Shown: positions 31,281-41,754 of the stretch, one piece after another | How positions within the stretch are numbered: the first letter of the stretch is position 1 | Layout: each line of letters starts with the position of its first letter | Source: Chamaelirium japonicum | Lineage: Eukaryota > Streptophyta > Magnoliopsida > Liliales > Melanthiaceae | Direction of reading: 5' to 3' | NCBI GenBank assembly: GCA_947650365.1 | Contig: OX393550.1 | Coordinates: 113,779,532-113,843,531, forward strand | DNA length: 64,000 nt | The notes under the pieces: model-generated | Databases searched by the model: none | What the model was told of the DNA's origin: nothing | The model's input: the letters and a program-made list of their open reading frames with translations, nothing else | Made by a program: the position numbers and the translations under genes

Positions 31281-33356
31281 CTGAGGCATCGACCCTAGGC
31301 TCTTTTTCCTTCCCATGGCCAGAGCTCTTACCCTTTGAGGGAGATTTCTCCTTAGAAGGGGTTGGCTTCTTCTGGAGTCGGGGAGTCTAATCCCCCATAC
31401 GACTTCCTCTCTCCATGTGGGCTGGAGAGGGAATGTCCCAAAGAGGTGAGACCCCCTCTTCATCTTGTGGCTGTTTGAGCCCAGCCACAAGGGCTGCCAT
31501 CTCCTCAGCCAGAGAGTGCGAGGGAGGAGGAGGCTGCTCAACCTCCAAACCGCCACTTGCAGTCGGGCCTTCAAGACAAGGCACCTCCGGGGGTATCTGG
31601 TCGAGGGGCATAGGGTTGCTTCCAACCCCACCACTCCTCGACAACTTTATCTTGAAGCGCATCGGCTTCTTCAACTCCTCGAAATGATAGACGGGCTGGA
31701 CCTTCTTGCCGTCGCCCTCCACATCCATTACCTCCTCCATAAGATGGGCCTTAGCCTCGTTAATAAGGATGGGTTGTGAGTCCTCATCATCCCCATCAGT
31801 GGGGGTGGGAGGAATTTCTTCCTCGCCACCCCCATGTCCTTGGCCACCATCAGTGGGGGTGGGAGGAATTTCTCCCTTACCATCCCCATCTTCATCATCT
31901 TCATCCTCTTCATTTCCTCCGTCGCTGCCATTGCTGTCATCAGCATCATCATCGTCATCCTCATCGCCACCCTCATCCTCTTCACCTCCACCTTCCTCCT
32001 CTCTCTCTTCTTCCTCTTCTTCTTCTTCCCCCTTCTTCTTTTCTTCTTTCTTCTCCTCCTCCTCAACATAGACCTTCCTTTTCTTCTTTGCCTGGCCTTG
32101 GCGACGGATCACCAGTTTCTCCTCTGTGGGTAAGGTACGCCTGGTTTCGTATGCCTTCTTCTCGACCCGAATGTTTCTAACAATTTTGCCGGATTGAGGG
32201 TCCTCCTCATAATCAGAATAGATGACCTCGTTATCTTTGTAACGAACCTTCGATCGATGGAGGAGGTTGGCGTTGCCATGTCGAACCGGGCAATTCGAGA
32301 ATTGCTTCCATGATCGAGTCCCGCATGTCAGCTCCAAGAAAAGATTGTCAATAGCCCCCACTCGCTCCGAAGGCCACGAGAGAGCTCCTCCTGCACAATA
32401 CATATCTATCTCTTTGTGCACCTTGTACCGGGGAGTCTCAGGTACAGACATGAGAGTCCATGCACCGGACACCGATAGCGGCCAGTCGGTGTAGAGCTTG
32501 TCTGAGCCAATGGTGTCAATAATCGGGCGAAGAGCGGAGACACCTGTCAGATTGTAGAATGGACTATCTTTCCTCCAAGCCCATCGATAATGAAAGAAGA
32601 AATACCCCAGCTCGATCCGGGCTACTTCACCATCAGGGAGGCTGGAATAGCATTCCCTGAGTTCCTTCTGGAAGTCAGACTCTATGCGACAGAAAGCGTA
32701 GATGATCCTCCAGGCGTTCCCAGTGACCTGCCCGGGATAAAGACCGGAGGCGTTCAGCAATCTCGCGGCAAAAGGCGGCAATGGAAGGCGCAGTCCACAG
32801 TTGAGCTGGCCAATGGTGACGATGGTTCCTATCACTTGCTCCTTGCTCGCATACGTGACGAAGATTGTCCGCCTGTCAATACCAAAAGCGGATAGAACTC
32901 CCGGAAGCGCTGGTCGGGTCTTCCCCTCTGTGAAACATACTAGCAACTTCTGCAGCTTCTCCCTCTTCAAATCAGTAAGTTTGCCACCAATGTTATACCC
33001 AAACTCCGGTTCCGCCGACAGAGGCAGCTGCGGGCAAAGAAAAAATCTTTCTTTGGGGATGTGCTTCGGACGAGAAGGTGCAGAGGCAAACCCCACTCCC
33101 TGGTGCCTCTTGCCCAATTGACCAAGCTCGATCAACTCGGCCTTGCCTTTGCTACGGCCCTTCGGGACAGATGATACTTCAGCAATTTCCTTCCCCTTCC
33201 TCTTGGGAGGAACTGCACTCTTCTTCGAATTACCAGAGGAGGCCATTCGATCGATCGAGAAAGAACAAGGAAACAGAGAAAGGGAGATCAAAAGCAAAAG
33301 CTCTGGACTTCGAAAATTTTTCTGAAAGCGCGAGGCGAAAATGACAGCCAGAGAAG

Positions 33357-33445
33357 CTTAAGTATCCTGAGGGAATTAGGCACAGAAATCGAGATGACAC
33401 GTGTTATCACCATATCAAATCGCGTGTTTTTTATAGGTACACGTG
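33357..33445 (-). promoter_or_regulatory. Promoter region of aORF copy 1
   Basis: CACGTG lies at 33398-33403 and 33440-33445. A degenerate TATA (ATACTTAA on the minus strand) lies at about 33357-33365, in place of the TATATAA of element D. The duplicate is at 38401-38489. Confidence 0.5.
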
Positions 33446-33680
33446 GCATCCATCCGTAGCAAGCGCAAAACCAGGCGAACAGTCGGGACCAGACGAAACG
33501 TCGAACCGGCCGGTTCACCGGTTCAAATGAACCACCGGTTCAAGCAAACCACTAACTCTATCAAACCACTGGGCCTGAAGATTCAACTCGTTGCACAAGT
33601 ATTTTGCCCGATCAAACCGGCGGGATGGTGGGTAATTTACTAGAGGATCAGACGAAAAAACAGGCTCTTTCGCCTTATCC
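33446..33680. other. Spacer between aORF promoter and satellite
   Basis: About 235 bp with several ACCGG-containing direct repeats (near 33500-33550) and no coding capacity. Element D has the equivalent at about 20340-20500, with repeated GGACCGGCGGTTCG units. Confidence 0.6.
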
Positions 33681-33689
33681 ATCAAACCT

Positions 33690-34560
33690 TGATCGGCTAA
33701 TTTTAACCGATCGGTCAAACTTGACCGATCGGTCAAAATCAATCGATCGGTCGATTTTCTACTGGATCTGGCAAAAAACTTGTGTTTTTTGCCGATCACC
33801 CAAACCTTGACCGGCTGATTTTAACCGATCGGTCAAACTTGACCGATCGGTCAAAATCAACCGATCGGTCGATTTTCTACTGGATCTGGCAAAAAACTTG
33901 TGTTTTTTGCCGATCACCCAAACCTTGACCGGCTGATTTTAACCGATCGGTCAAACTTGACCGATCGGTCAAAATCAACCGATCGATCGATTTTCTACTG
34001 GATCAGTCAAAAAACTTGTGTTTTTTGCCGATCAGCCGAACCTTGACCGACTGATTTTAACCGATCGGTCAAACTTGACCGATCGGTCAAAATCAATCGA
34101 TCGGTCGATTTTCTACTGGATCTGGCAAAAATTGTGTTTTTTACCGATCACCCAAACCTTGACCGGCTGATTTTAACCGATCGGTCAAACTTGACCGATC
34201 GATCAAAATCAACTGATCAGTCGATTTTCTACTGGATCAGGCAAAAAACTTGTATTTTTTGCCGATCAGCCGAACCTTGACCGGCTGATTTTTACCGATC
34301 GATCAAACTTGACAGATCGGTCAAAATCAACCGATCGGTCGATTTTCTACTGGATCTGGCAAAAAACTTGTGTTTTTAGCCGATCACCCGAACCTTGACC
34401 GGCTGATTTTAACCGATCGGTCAAACTTGACCGATTGGTCAAAATCAACCGATCGGTCGATTTTCTACTGGATCGGCCAAAAAACTATGTTTTTTGACCG
34501 ATCACTCCAAACTTGACCGGTTGAATTTGACCGATCGGTCAAAATTGACCGATCGGTTAA
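33690..34560. repeat. Palindrome-rich satellite, unit about 118 bp, element E copy 1
   Basis: A TTTTGCCGATCACCC-type segment recurs at about 118-bp steps (near 33784, 33904, 34022, 34139, 34257, 34375 and 34492). Each unit carries two or three copies or variants of TTGACCGATCGGTCAA. The array is cut at 34560 by the duplication junction. Confidence 0.93.
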
Positions 34561-34614
34561 GTTCCCAATCGAGCAGTCTGGTCCTTAGATCAGTCTACAA
34601 ACGGCAGTTCCTTA
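34561..34614 (+). other. Templated filler at the tandem-duplication junction
   Basis: About 54 bp consists of short, slightly altered copies of pol sequence from 29596-29637, in scrambled order, before the duplicate resumes at 34615 (equivalent to 29571). Confidence 0.8.
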
Positions 34615-34855
34615 GATCAAACGAGCTTATGATGAGAAAGTCTACAAACGGCAGTTCCCAATCGGCAGTCTGGTCCTTAGAGCAGTCTTCTACAACACAA
34701 AGGAACACAGCAGTGGGAAGCTTGCTCCCAACTGGGAAGATCCATATATTGTCGAATCAGTTGGAGGCAAAGGCTCTTATCAACTGATCTCACCAGAAGG
34801 AGATATATTGCCACGAGCTTGGAATTCTAGACACCTCAAACTGTTCTATCCATGA
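34615..34855 (+). pseudogene. Duplicated 3' end of pol (integrase C-terminus)
   Basis: This is an exact-offset (+5,044 bp) copy of 29571-29811, covering the last 80 codons of integrase with a few substitutions and the same TGA. It has no start or upstream domain. Confidence 0.9.
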
Positions 34856-34983
34856 TGTAAATTCCATGATGAATAAAGTTCTCTTTCAAATGTTCAAATG
34901 TGCAAGTGTTCAACTTTTCAATTCAAGTTCTGAAGCAGTTTCAAATTATCCATATTCAAGTTACCAGGTCTTTTAACAAGTTT

Positions 34984-35290
34984 GGGAGTTAGAGTTGCGA
35001 CTCAAACCCTTACTGGCAAATGTTAAAACGATTTCAGGTTGTCATTCAAAGCAACCTCCAAGTTACTGGTCAGTTTAACAAGTTGGGGAGTATGTGTTGC
35101 GACACTACCCCTTACTTATAAATGTTAAACTAACCTTCAATTTCAATATTCAATTTCAATCAATTTCGATATCGTCTAACAGGTTTGGGTGCTTGAGTTG
35201 CGACTCAACCCCTCACATACAAGTGTTACACGAATTCAAATTCAATTTTCAAAGTTACAAGTTTGGGTAATCGAGTTGCGACTCGACCCC
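34984..35290. repeat. Hairpin array, element E copy 2
   Basis: The four hairpins are the duplicates, at +5,044 bp, of those at 29940-30246, with stems unchanged. Confidence 0.85.
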
Positions 35291-35480
35291 TTACATTCAA
35301 AAGATTGTATCTATTCCAAGGCTATCCATAACATGATATTCGAAGACATTCAACTCAAGAGACATCCAATTTTCAAACACCAAAAAGATTTCTATTATCA
35401 AAAATTGTCAAGTACAAGAGTGAGTTTTTTTCATATCAAGAGTTTACAAGTGTAAACAACAAAAAAGAAGATGGGAGATC

Positions 35481-38290
35481 TCAAGGTTTTGCCACACTTT
35501 GCGCACGCGACTTATCTCCCTCGGATCCAGCATGAGCTTTGCTCGCAACCGAAGCCTTGGAAGATCGGACACTGCTGGCATGGGCCCTAAGTGCCTCCAC
35601 CGCCTTCTCGGCTGTTTCCCGGTAGCTCTTGACTTCAGATAGCGCATGCTCTAACTCCTTCTTCGAAGTCTCCCCTCGGGCAGCAAAGGCAGCATGCTGG
35701 GCAGCAAGTTGTTCCTTCAGCTCCTTAATTTCAGTTGCACAACCACTGGACACGGTCTCAACCTTGCAGAGCCGATTCTTCAAGGATTCGAGTTCATGAC
35801 CCTGTGCCTCGTTACGGTTCAGCAACTCCTTGCTCTCCAATTTCTCTTTGCGAAGCTCCTCGATCTTAGCCTTGAGAAACTCCTTCTTTGAGGACAGCAC
35901 CTCCCTCAGCTTGTCCCTCTCCTCACGGGCAGCCTTCAGTTCAGCTGTCAAATGGGATACTTCAGCTGAAGCTTCCCTTTCTCCCGCCTTCCTGGAAAGC
36001 TTGCTTGCGACTTTCAAAACTGATGAGTTCTGCAAATGTACAAAAAAGTTAGAATTATTTTGAAGATGTAACTCAAATGATCGATCAAGCAGATGCACCT
36101 ACCACCAATTCAAGTCTGTCGAAGGCTTCATCTAGAGTAGCCCCCGGAAGGTTGCAGAGCTTCCGGATTACAGCTGTGGGGTGGTTGATGTCAACCTCAC
36201 CCAAGTTTTTCATCTTCTGAGTCGAGCCAACAGGAGTACCTGCAATCAACACAAGAGTTCAAAGAGTTTGAATATTTTCAACTTCAAAGACAGAGCAATC
36301 TAGATGGTGGATCATTCCGAATACCTGAGGCATCGACCCTAGGCTCTTTTCCCTTCCCATGGCCAGAGCTCTTACCCTTTGAGGGAGATTTCTCCTTAGA
36401 AGGGGTCGGCTTCTTCTGGAGTCGGGGAGTCTCATCCCCCATACGACTTCCTCTCTCCATGTGGGCTGGAGAGGGAATGTCCCGAAGAGGTGAGACCCCC
36501 TCTTCATCTTGTGGCTGTTTGAGCCCAGCCACAAGGGCTGCCATCTCCTCAGCCAGAGAGTGCTAGGGAGGAGGAGGCTGCTCAACCTCCAAACCGCCGC
36601 TTGCAGTCGGGCCTTCAAGACAAGGCACCTCCGAGGGTATCTGCTCGAGGGGCGTAGGGTTGCTTCCAACCCCACCACTCCTCGACAACTTTATCTTGAA
36701 GCGCATCGGCTTCTTCAACTCCTCGAAATGATAGATGGGCTGGACCTTCTTGCCGTCGCCCTCCACATCCATTACCTCCTCCATACGACGAGCCTTACCC
36801 TCGTCAATAAGGATGGGTTGTGAGTCCTCATCATCCCCACCAGTGGGGGTGGGAGGAATTTCTTCCTCGCCACCCCCATGTCCTTGGCCACCATCAGTGG
36901 GGGTGGGAGGAATTTCTCCCTTACCACCCCCATCTTCATCATCTTCATCCTCTTCATTTCCTCCGTCGCTGCCATTGCTGTCATCAGCATCATCATCATC
37001 ATCCTCATCGCCACCCTCATCCTCTTCACCTCCACCTTCCTCCTCTCTCTCTTCTTCCTCTTCTTCTTCTTCCCCCTTCTTCTTTTCTTCTTTCTTCTCC
37101 TCCTCCTCAACATAGACCTTCCTTTTCTTCTTTGTCTGGCCTTGGTGACGGATCACCAGTTTCTCCTCTGTGGGTAAGGTACGCCTGGCTCTATATGCCT
37201 TCTTCTCGACCCGAATGTTTCTAACAATATTGCCGGATTAAGGGTCCTCCTCATAATCGGAATAGATGACCTCGTTATCTTCGTAACGAACCTTCGATCG
37301 ATGGAGGAGGTTGGCGTTGCCATGTCGAACCGGGCAATTCGAGAATTGCTTCCATGATCGAGTCCCGCATGTCAGCTCCAGGAAAAGATTATCAATAGCC
37401 CCCACTCGCTCCGAAGGCCACGAGAGAGCTCCTCCTGTACAATACATATCTATCTCTTTGTGCACCTTGTACCGGGGAGTCTCAGGTACAGACATGGGAG
37501 TCCATGCACCGGACACCGATAGCGGCCAGTCGGTGTAGAGCTTGTCTGAGCCAATGGTGTCAATAATCGGGCGAAGAGCGGAGACACCTGTCAGATTGTA
37601 GAATGGACTATCTTTCCTCCAAGCCCATCGATAATGAAAGAAGAAATACCCCAGCTCGATCCGGGCTACTTCACCATCAGGGAGGCTGGAATAGCATTCC
37701 CTGAGTTCCTTCTGGAAGTCAGACTCTATGCGACAGAAAGCGTAGATGATCCTCCAGGCGTTCCCAGTGACCTGCCCGGGACAAAGACCGGAGGCGTTCA
37801 GCAATCTCGCGGCAAAAGGCGGCAATGGAAGGCGCAGTCCACAGTTGAGCTGGCCAATGGTGACGATGGTTCCCATCACTTGCTCCTTGCTCGCATACGT
37901 GACGAAGATTGTCCGCCTGTCAATACCAAAAGCGGATAGAACTCCCGAAAGCGCTGGTCGGGTCTTCCCCTCTGTGAAACATACTAGCAACTTCTGCAGC
38001 TTCTCCCTCTTCAAATCAGTAAGTTTGCCACCAATGTTATACCCAAACTCCGGTTCCGCCGACAGAGGCAGCTGCGGGCAAAGAACAAATCTTGCTTTGG
38101 GGATGTGCTCCGGACGAGAAGGTGCAGAGGCAAACCCCACTCCCTGGTGCCTCTTGCCCAATTGACCAAGCTCGATCAACTCGGCCTAGCCTTTGCCACG
38201 GCCCTTCGGGACAGATGATACTTCAGCAATTTCCTTCCCCTTCCTCTTGGGAGGAACTGCACTCTTCTTCGAATTACCGGAGGAGGCCAT
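35481..38290 (-). pseudogene. Antisense gene (aORF) of element E, copy 2
   Basis: Duplicate of 30437-33246 with the same exon and intron layout. It reads Glu where copy 1 has a stop near 31388 but carries its own stops: TAG for Lys near 38188, TAA for Gln near 37238 and TAG for Ser near 36563. The coiled-coil exon (36029-35481) is open and differs from copy 1 at only a few residues. Neither copy can make the full protein. Confidence 0.82.
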
Positions 38291-38400
38291 TCGATCGATC
38301 GAGAAAGAACAAGGAAACAGAGAAAGGGAGATCAAAAGCAAAAGCTCTGGACTTCGAAAATTTTTCAGAAAGCGCGAGGCGAAAATGACAGCCAGAGAAG

Positions 38401-38489
38401 CTTAAGTATCCTGAGGGAATTAGGCGCAGAAATCGAGATGACACGTGTCATCACCATATCAAATCACGTGTTTTTTGTAGGTACACGTG
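38401..38489 (-). promoter_or_regulatory. Promoter region of aORF copy 2
   Basis: Duplicate of 33357-33445, with CACGTG at 38442-38447 and 38484-38489 and the same degenerate TATA position. Confidence 0.45.
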
Positions 38490-38733
38490 GCATCCATCCG
38501 TAGCAAGCGCAAAACCAGGCGAACAGTCGGGACCAGACGAAACGTCGAACCGGCCGGTTCACCGGTTCAAATGAACCACCGGTTCAAGCAAACCACTAAC
38601 TCTATCAAACCACTGGGCCTGAAGATTCAACTCGTTGCATAAGTATTTTGCCCGATCAAACCGGCGGGATGGTGGGTAATTTACCAGAGGATCAGACGAA
38701 AAAACAGGCTCTTTCGCCTTATCCATCAAACCT

Positions 38734-39720
38734 TGATCGGCTGATTTTAACCGATCGGTCAAACTTGACCGATCGGTCAAAATCAATCGATCGGTCGATT
38801 TTCTACTGGATCTGGCAAAAAACTTGTGTTTTTTGCCGATCACCCAAACCTTGACCGGCTGATTTTAACCGATCGGTCAAACTTGACCGATCGGTCAAAA
38901 TCAACCGATCGGTCGATTTTCTACTGGATCTGGCAAAAAACTTGTGTTTTTTGCCGATCACCCAAACCTTGACCGGCTGATTTTAACCGATCGGTCAAAC
39001 TTGACCGATCGGTCAAAATCAAACGATCGGTCGATTTTCTACTTGATCAGTCAAAAAACTTGTGTTTTTTATCGATCAGTCGAACCTTGACCGGCTGATT
39101 TTAACCGATCGGTCAAACTTGACCGATCGGTCAAAATCAACCGATCGGTCGATTTTCTATTGGATCTGGCAAAAAATTTGTGTTTTTTGTCGATCACCCA
39201 AACCTTGACCGGCTGATTTTAACCGATCGGTCAAACTTGACCGATCGGTCAAAATCAACCGATCGGTCGATTTTCTACTGGATCAGGCAAAAAACTTGTG
39301 TTTTTTGCCGATCAGCCGAACCTTGACCGGCTGATTTTTACCGATCGGTCAAACTTGATCGATCGGTCAAAATCAACCGATCAGTCGATTTTCTACTGGA
39401 TCTGGCAAAAAACTTGTGTTTTTAGCCGATCACCCGAACCTTGACCGACTGTTTTTAAGCGATCGGTCAAACTTGACCGATCGGTCAAAATCAACCGATC
39501 GGTCGATTTTCTACTGGATCGGCCAAAAAACTATATTTTTTGACCGATCACTCCAACCTTGACCGGTTGAATTCGACCGATCGGTCAAAATTGACCGATC
39601 GGTCAAAATTGACCGATCGGTCAAAATTGACCGATCGGTTAAGTTTGACCGATCAGTCAAAATTGACCGATCAGTCAAGTTTGACCGATCAGTCAAAATT
39701 GACCGATCAGTCTATTTTTT
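38734..39720. repeat. Palindrome-rich satellite, element E copy 2
   Basis: Same unit as 33690-34560. The array runs on past the copy 1 breakpoint into six or more closely packed copies of the 16-bp palindrome and its variants (about 39577-39715), then unique sequence up to the PPT. Confidence 0.92.
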
Positions 39721-39810
39721 CGCTAACATTTCGACAGAGCTCCTTTTTGACAGGGAATCAATAACTTTGCACCAATAATCCAAGCCAGGCAAGGCGGACT
39801 CTTAGCTAAC

Positions 39811-39824
39811 TTGGAGGGGGTAAC
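39811..39824 (+). promoter_or_regulatory. Polypurine tract of element E
   Basis: TTGGAGGGGGTAAC directly precedes the 3' LTR and equals the element D tract. Confidence 0.82.
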
Positions 39825-40602
39825 TGTAGCGGGACCCACCGGCCCTGCCTGGTGGGCCCATGAAGACAAACGGCGGGACCCACCGGCCCTGCCTGGTGGG
39901 CCCACGAAGACTAACAGCAGGACCCACCGGCCCTGCCTGGTGGGCCCACGAAGACTACAGCGGGACCCATCGGCCCTGCCTGGTGGGCCCACGAAGACTA
40001 CAGCGGGACCCACCGGCCCTGCCTGGTGGGCCCACAAAAACTATCGTGGGACCCACCGGTCCTGCCTGGTGGGCCCAATAGCCTGTGGAATCCCCCAGAA
40101 GACGGTAGCAGGGTCCACCAGCTTTACCTGGAGGATCCCCAGATGCTGCAGCAGAAACCGCCATTTACCGCCAGAGAATCCTATAAATAGCAGAGCCTTC
40201 GAATGTAAATGGATCCCCCGAAATTTCTGATTTCCACTCTGAGATCTGGTTTTCAGAATCCAGAGCTCTGGAATTTCTCAGCTTCCCATCTTCCACCTCT
40301 CTTTGATCTTCTTCTCTCCTTCGAAGAGATCAGAGTGTTTTTAGTGATACTCGGCCTGTCGAGATCACTTCGATATAAGTGTTAGTGAATTCGGGTTGCT
40401 CCCTATAGCACGGAGACGTAGGCTTCGGCTGAACTCCGAGATCACATCTCTTGTGTCAAATCTCTGATTGCATCTCTCTCTCTATTTGCATATCAAAAGC
40501 AACGACTTCAATCAGCAGATCGAGCAACGATCTCTTCGACTCGTAACTTCGATTGACTGGTGAGGTGAAGTCTTCGGGTCGGCACGAAGATTTTCCCCCA
40601 CA
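39825..40602 (+). repeat. 3' LTR of element E (778 bp)
   Basis: It ends TTTCCCCCACA and is followed by TSD AAGGT. It lacks 31 bp just after the first TGT compared with the 5' LTR, so the terminal TGTGGGTGC has become TGTAGCGGG. TATAAATA lies at 40182-40189. Confidence 0.93.
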
Positions 40603-40607
40603 AAGGT
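40603..40607. repeat. Target site duplication of element E, right copy
   Basis: AAGGT, identical to 22958-22962. Confidence 0.95.
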
Positions 40608-41133
40608 CGAAGAGCGGGGAGCCTCGTCTGAGGTCTCTCGCTTGACGGCTGAATTAGAAGCTGCGAACGAGGAGAAGGCGAAGCTGAGGGACGTTTTGAC
40701 TTCCAAGAAGGAGGCCCTGAAGGCCAAGATCGAGGCTCTTCGCAAGGGGAGGCTCGAGAGTAAGAAATGGCTCGATCATTATGTAGATCGAGGACATGAG
40801 CTTGAGCAGTTAAAGAATCGATTCTTCAAGATAGAAACTCTGTCCATCGAGCGCGTAATGGAAATAAAGGAGCTGAAGGATCAACTTGCTGCCAAGGATG
40901 TTGCCCTTACTGCCAAGGAAGCAGCTTTCGCGGCCAAGGAAGAATCTTCCAAGAAGGAGTTGGAGCATATGCGCGCCGAATGTGAGAGCTTTAGGGAGAC
41001 GACAGAGAAAGCGGTGGAAGCACTCAGGGTTCACGCTAGCAGCATCCAATCTTCAAAGGCATCTACATCGGGTAAGGCTCGGGGTGGATCCGAAGGAGAA
41101 AGGTCGCGTGCTCCACGTGTGGCCAAACCTTGA
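40608..41133 (+). pseudogene. Antisense gene of element D, 3' part (coiled-coil exon)
   Basis: Continuation of exon 3 from 22962. It encodes a Lys/Glu/Leu-rich coiled coil of about 160 residues (L-T-A-E-L-E-A-A, L-E-Q-L-K-N-R) and a Ser/Lys tail ending R-V-A-K-P before TGA. The frame is continuous across the TSD. AATAAA at 41216-41221, 83 bp downstream, could be its polyadenylation signal. Confidence 0.85.
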
Positions 41134-41215
41134 TTTGCTCTATCTTCTTTTTTGTTGTTGTACCTGTAAAATCTTCATATATAAAAGCTCACTCATGTGC
41201 TTGGCAATTTTGAGA

Positions 41216-41221
41216 AATAAA
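41216..41221 (+). terminator. Possible polyadenylation signal of the element D antisense gene
   Basis: AATAAA in the A/T-rich segment after the aORF stop. The element E equivalents are mutated. Confidence 0.45.
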
Positions 41222-41328
41222 GATATCTTTCTGTTGTTCGAAACTACATGTCTCTTGTGTTGAATATCTTTGAATGTTGTATTCTGGATGGTGTTGGAAT
41301 GTTCGAATATATAAACACTTGAATGTAA

Positions 41329-41634
41329 GGGGTCGAGTCACAACTCGATCACCCAAACTTATTAAGTATCTCAAAAATTAAAGGTTGTGTTTGTAGCACA
41401 ACTTGAAATCGTTTAATATTTGTATGTGAGGGGTTGAGTCGCAACTCAAGCACCCAAACATGTTAGACGATATTGAAATTGAAAGTCATTTAACATTTGT
41501 AAGTAAGGGGTAGTGTCGCAACACAAACTCCCAAACCTGTTAAATTGACTTAGTGACTTGAAGGTTGTTTTGTATGACAACCCGAAACCGTTTAACATCA
41601 GCCTGTAAGGGGTTGAATCGCAACTCAAGCACCC
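41329..41634. repeat. Hairpin array of element D
   Basis: Hairpins at 41329-41354, 41430-41455, 41507-41532 and 41609-41634 mirror those of element E (spacing 101, 77 and 102 bp). On the minus strand the stems include GTGT/ACAC, TTGAGT/ACTCAA and TCGAGT/ACTCGA. One keeps pairing through a G.T wobble, and one loop is TGTG. Confidence 0.85.
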
Positions 41635-41754
41635 AAACTTGTTAAACGACCTGGTAATTTGGATGCAGATAATTTAAAACTGCTTCAGAACTTGAATTGA
41701 AAAGCTGGACATTTGAACACTTGAAAGAGATCTTTATTCATCATGGAATTTACA

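Larger units (their letters stand above)
30437..33246 (-). pseudogene. Antisense gene (aORF) of element E, copy 1; nearly intact three-exon gene
   Basis: Exons 33246-31281, 31195-31059 and 30985-30437 sum to 2,652 bp, an exact 884 codons including the stop, with introns in phases 1 and 0. The product has a basic N-terminus (K-R-K-G-K). A globular region of about 250 residues follows, with L-P-L-P-P-F-A-A-R-L-L and N-A-W-R-I-I-Y-A-F, resembling the Pfam 'putative gypsy type transposon' family. Then come a long Glu/Asp tract (about 31850-32070) and a C-terminal coiled coil of about 150 residues in exon 3. One nonsense codon (TAG, 31388-31390; Glu in copy 2) breaks it. Convergent with pol; function unknown. 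Confidence 0.82.
22963..40602 (+). mobile_element. Tat-like Ty3/gypsy element E, same family as D, nested in D
   Basis: It spans 17,640 bp with LTRs 22963-23771 and 39825-40602, TSD AAGGT, PBS, gag-pol frame 24011-29811, hairpin array, antisense gene, satellite and PPT. A 5,044-bp segment (29571-34614) is tandemly duplicated, so pol end, hairpins, antisense gene and satellite occur twice. Without the duplicate it is about 12.6 kb, like D. Two RNase H domains place it in the Tat lineage. Confidence 0.93.

Noticed and set aside
31706..32180. Plus-strand Ser/Pro/His-rich ORFs opposite the aORF
   Set aside because: Shadows of the Glu/Asp-rich tract of the antisense gene; repeated at 36735-37224 for the same reason.
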